Below are positions 39,681 through 41,052 of a stretch of DNA of 41,052 nucleotides, piece by piece. The notes under the pieces are model-generated. The model did not search any database. It saw nothing but the letters and a program-made list of their open reading frames with translations, and was not told where the DNA came from. The DNA is taken from NCBI GenBank assembly GCA_016177005.1, contig JACOWC010000055.1, positions 1 to 41,052 of the forward strand, read 5' to 3'. A program made the position numbers and the translations under genes. The DNA is from Methylocystis sp. (GTDB lineage Bacteria; Pseudomonadota; Alphaproteobacteria; Rhizobiales; Beijerinckiaceae). How positions within the stretch are numbered: position 1 is the stretch's first letter; the number at the start of each line of letters is the position of its first letter.

Positions 39681-40348
39681 TCGAAGCGATGACGCGCGAG
39701 CCGCATGTTTCGGAGAGGACCTGCATCGTGACTCGCCGGCGCGGCGCGCCCGAGGCGATGATCCGCTTCGTGCGCGGACCTGACGGCGCGCTCGCGCCCG
39801 ACATCGCGGCGCGCCTGCCTGGCCGCGGAGTCTGGGTGACGGGGCGCGCCGACCTCGTCGCGCAGGCGGCGCGCAAGCATTTATTCGCGCGCTCTTTGAA
39901 AACGCGCGTCGACGCCGAACCACAGCTTGCCGAAGACGTCGACCGGTTGCTCGAAGCCGATTGTCTGCGGATGCTGTCGCTTGCCAACAAGGCCGGCGCC
40001 GTCATGGCGGGCTTCGGCAAGGTCGCCGACGCTCTCGCGCAAGGCGCCATCGGCGCGCTGGTCGAAGCGCGCGACGGCGGCGAAGACGGCAGGCGGAAGC
40101 TGGCCCAAGCGGCGCGGCGTGCAGAATCCGCGGCGCCTGTGATCGGCTTATTTTCGTCGCTGCAATTGGATTTGGCGTTGGGCCGCACAAATGTGATACA
40201 TGCTGCCCTCGCCGAGGGTGGGGCGAGCACGGCTTTTGTCGCGCGATGCCGTCGACTTGCAGCCTATCGGGGCGTATGCATCGACGGCGCGGCGGCGTTG
40301 GGCGAAGACATCGAAGCGTCGCCGAGGGGCTGCGCGACAGAAGGTTAA
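39677..40348 (+). CDS. YlxR-family RNA-binding protein with C-terminal L7Ae-like region
   Basis: RTCIVTRRRGAPEAMIRFVRGPDG...LPGRGVWVTGRADLV; then LLSLANKAGAVMAGFGKV-type segment; located between nusA and infB. Confidence 0.9.
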   Translation: MIEAMTREPHVSERTCIVTRRRGAPEAMIRFVRGPDGALAPDIAARLPGRGVWVTGRADLVAQAARKHLFARSLKTRVDAEPQLAEDVDRLLEADCLRMLSLANKAGAVMAGFGKVADALAQGAIGALVEARDGGEDGRRKLAQAARRAESAAPVIGLFSSLQLDLALGRTNVIHAALAEGGASTAFVARCRRLAAYRGVCIDGAAALGEDIEASPRGCATEG

Positions 40349-40378
40349 CGGGTCGAGCGACCCAGGATTGGGATCTGG

Positions 40379-41052
40379 ATGAGCGAAGGCGAGAACAGCG
40401 GCGACAAAACTCTGACCGTCGCGCCGTCGAAGACGTTGCATTTGAAGCAGCGACCGGTCGAGCACGGCATGGTCCGCCAGAGCTTCTCCCATGGCCGTTC
40501 GAAAGTGGTCGTGGTCGAGAAGGTGAAGCGCCGCGCCCCCGGGCACGTCGAGCCGGCGAAGCCCGCGAGCGCGCCGGCTGCCGCTCCGCCCGAGCCGCCA
40601 AAGGCTGCGCCGAAATCCGAGGCTCAGCGTCTGGCTCCGGCGTCGCGTTCCGGCTCCGGCGTCGTGTTGCGCGCATTGACTGACGAGGAGCGCGAGGCGC
40701 GCGCCCGCGCGCTGGTCGACGCCAAATCGCGCGAAGAGGACGATCGCCGCCGCGCCGAAATCGAGGCGAAGGCCCGCGCGGAACGCGACGACCGCGAGCG
40801 CGCCGAACGCGCCGCGGCCGACTCGCGCAAGCGCGAGGAAGAAGAGCGTCTCGCGCGGGAGGCGGAATCAAAGCGCAAATCCGAGGAAGAGGCGCGCCGC
40901 CGACTGCCGCCGGAAGCCGCTGGTCTGACGCCGCCGCGCCCCGCCGGCGCCGCCCCCGCGGCGCCGCGTCCAGCCGTTGCGCGCGTCTCTGGAGAGGCCG
41001 AGCAGCCGCGCCGCCCGCCGGTGCGCCAGATCGGCGGCTTCGCGCCGCCGAC
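40379..41052 (+). CDS. infB: Translation initiation factor IF-2, N-terminal part (truncated by window end; not in supplied ORF list)
   Basis: ATG at 40379 reads [52 protein letters not shown]...[36 protein letters not shown]..., open to the window end. Confidence 0.93.
   Translation, partial: MSEGENSGDKTLTVAPSKTLHLKQRPVEHGMVRQSFSHGRSKVVVVEKVKRRAPGHVEPAKPASAPAAAPPEPPKAAPKSEAQRLAPASRSGSGVVLRALTDEEREARARALVDAKSREEDDRRRAEIEAKARAERDDRERAERAAADSRKREEEERLAREAESKRKSEEEARRRLPPEAAGLTPPRPAGAAPAAPRPAVARVSGEAEQPRRPPVRQIGGFAPP

Noticed and set aside
40002-40871. 289-aa minus ORF near the right end
   Set aside because: Antisense to ylxR/infB; Arg/Pro/Ala-rich shadow translation.

Overview
GC-rich window whose gene content and intergenic repeats look alphaproteobacterial, probably Hyphomicrobiales (inference; taxonomy not verified). 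Left part (1-15.4 kb): a contiguous amino-acid catabolism supercluster. The branched-chain part comprises a biotin-carboxylase C-terminus, HMG-CoA lyase, acyl-CoA dehydrogenase, 3-hydroxyisobutyryl-CoA hydrolase, thiolase, BCKDH-type E1a/E1b/E2, mmsA and mmsB. Interleaved with it are Phe/Tyr degradation genes (phhA, hppD, hmgA, maiA, fahA). Middle (15.4-21.8 kb): DUF4331 protein preceded by a 17-bp tandem repeat, DUF992 protein, a cupin gene bracketed by two palindromic repeat elements, PEP synthase, and a small coiled-coil protein. Right (21.9-36.9 kb): polysaccharide locus with an unrecognised 670-720 aa protein, dTDP-rhamnose genes rfbBCDA, an RgpF-like two-module glycosyltransferase, a KpsT-like ATPase, two KpsE-like paralogues in convergent orientation with an unrecognised 359-aa protein between them, and a GT2. 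End: rimP-nusA-ylxR-infB operon with a candidate promoter and leader terminator. Most striking direct observation: three otherwise conserved genes are broken in similar ways. hmgA and mmsA each appear to lack about 100 nt (comparison with remembered family sequence), and nusA carries a perfect 67-bp tandem duplication plus a second small frameshift. Because nusA is normally essential, assembly error is the leading explanation. I did not find a clearly new defence or mobile system; the best novelty candidates are the two unrecognised proteins in the polysaccharide locus.
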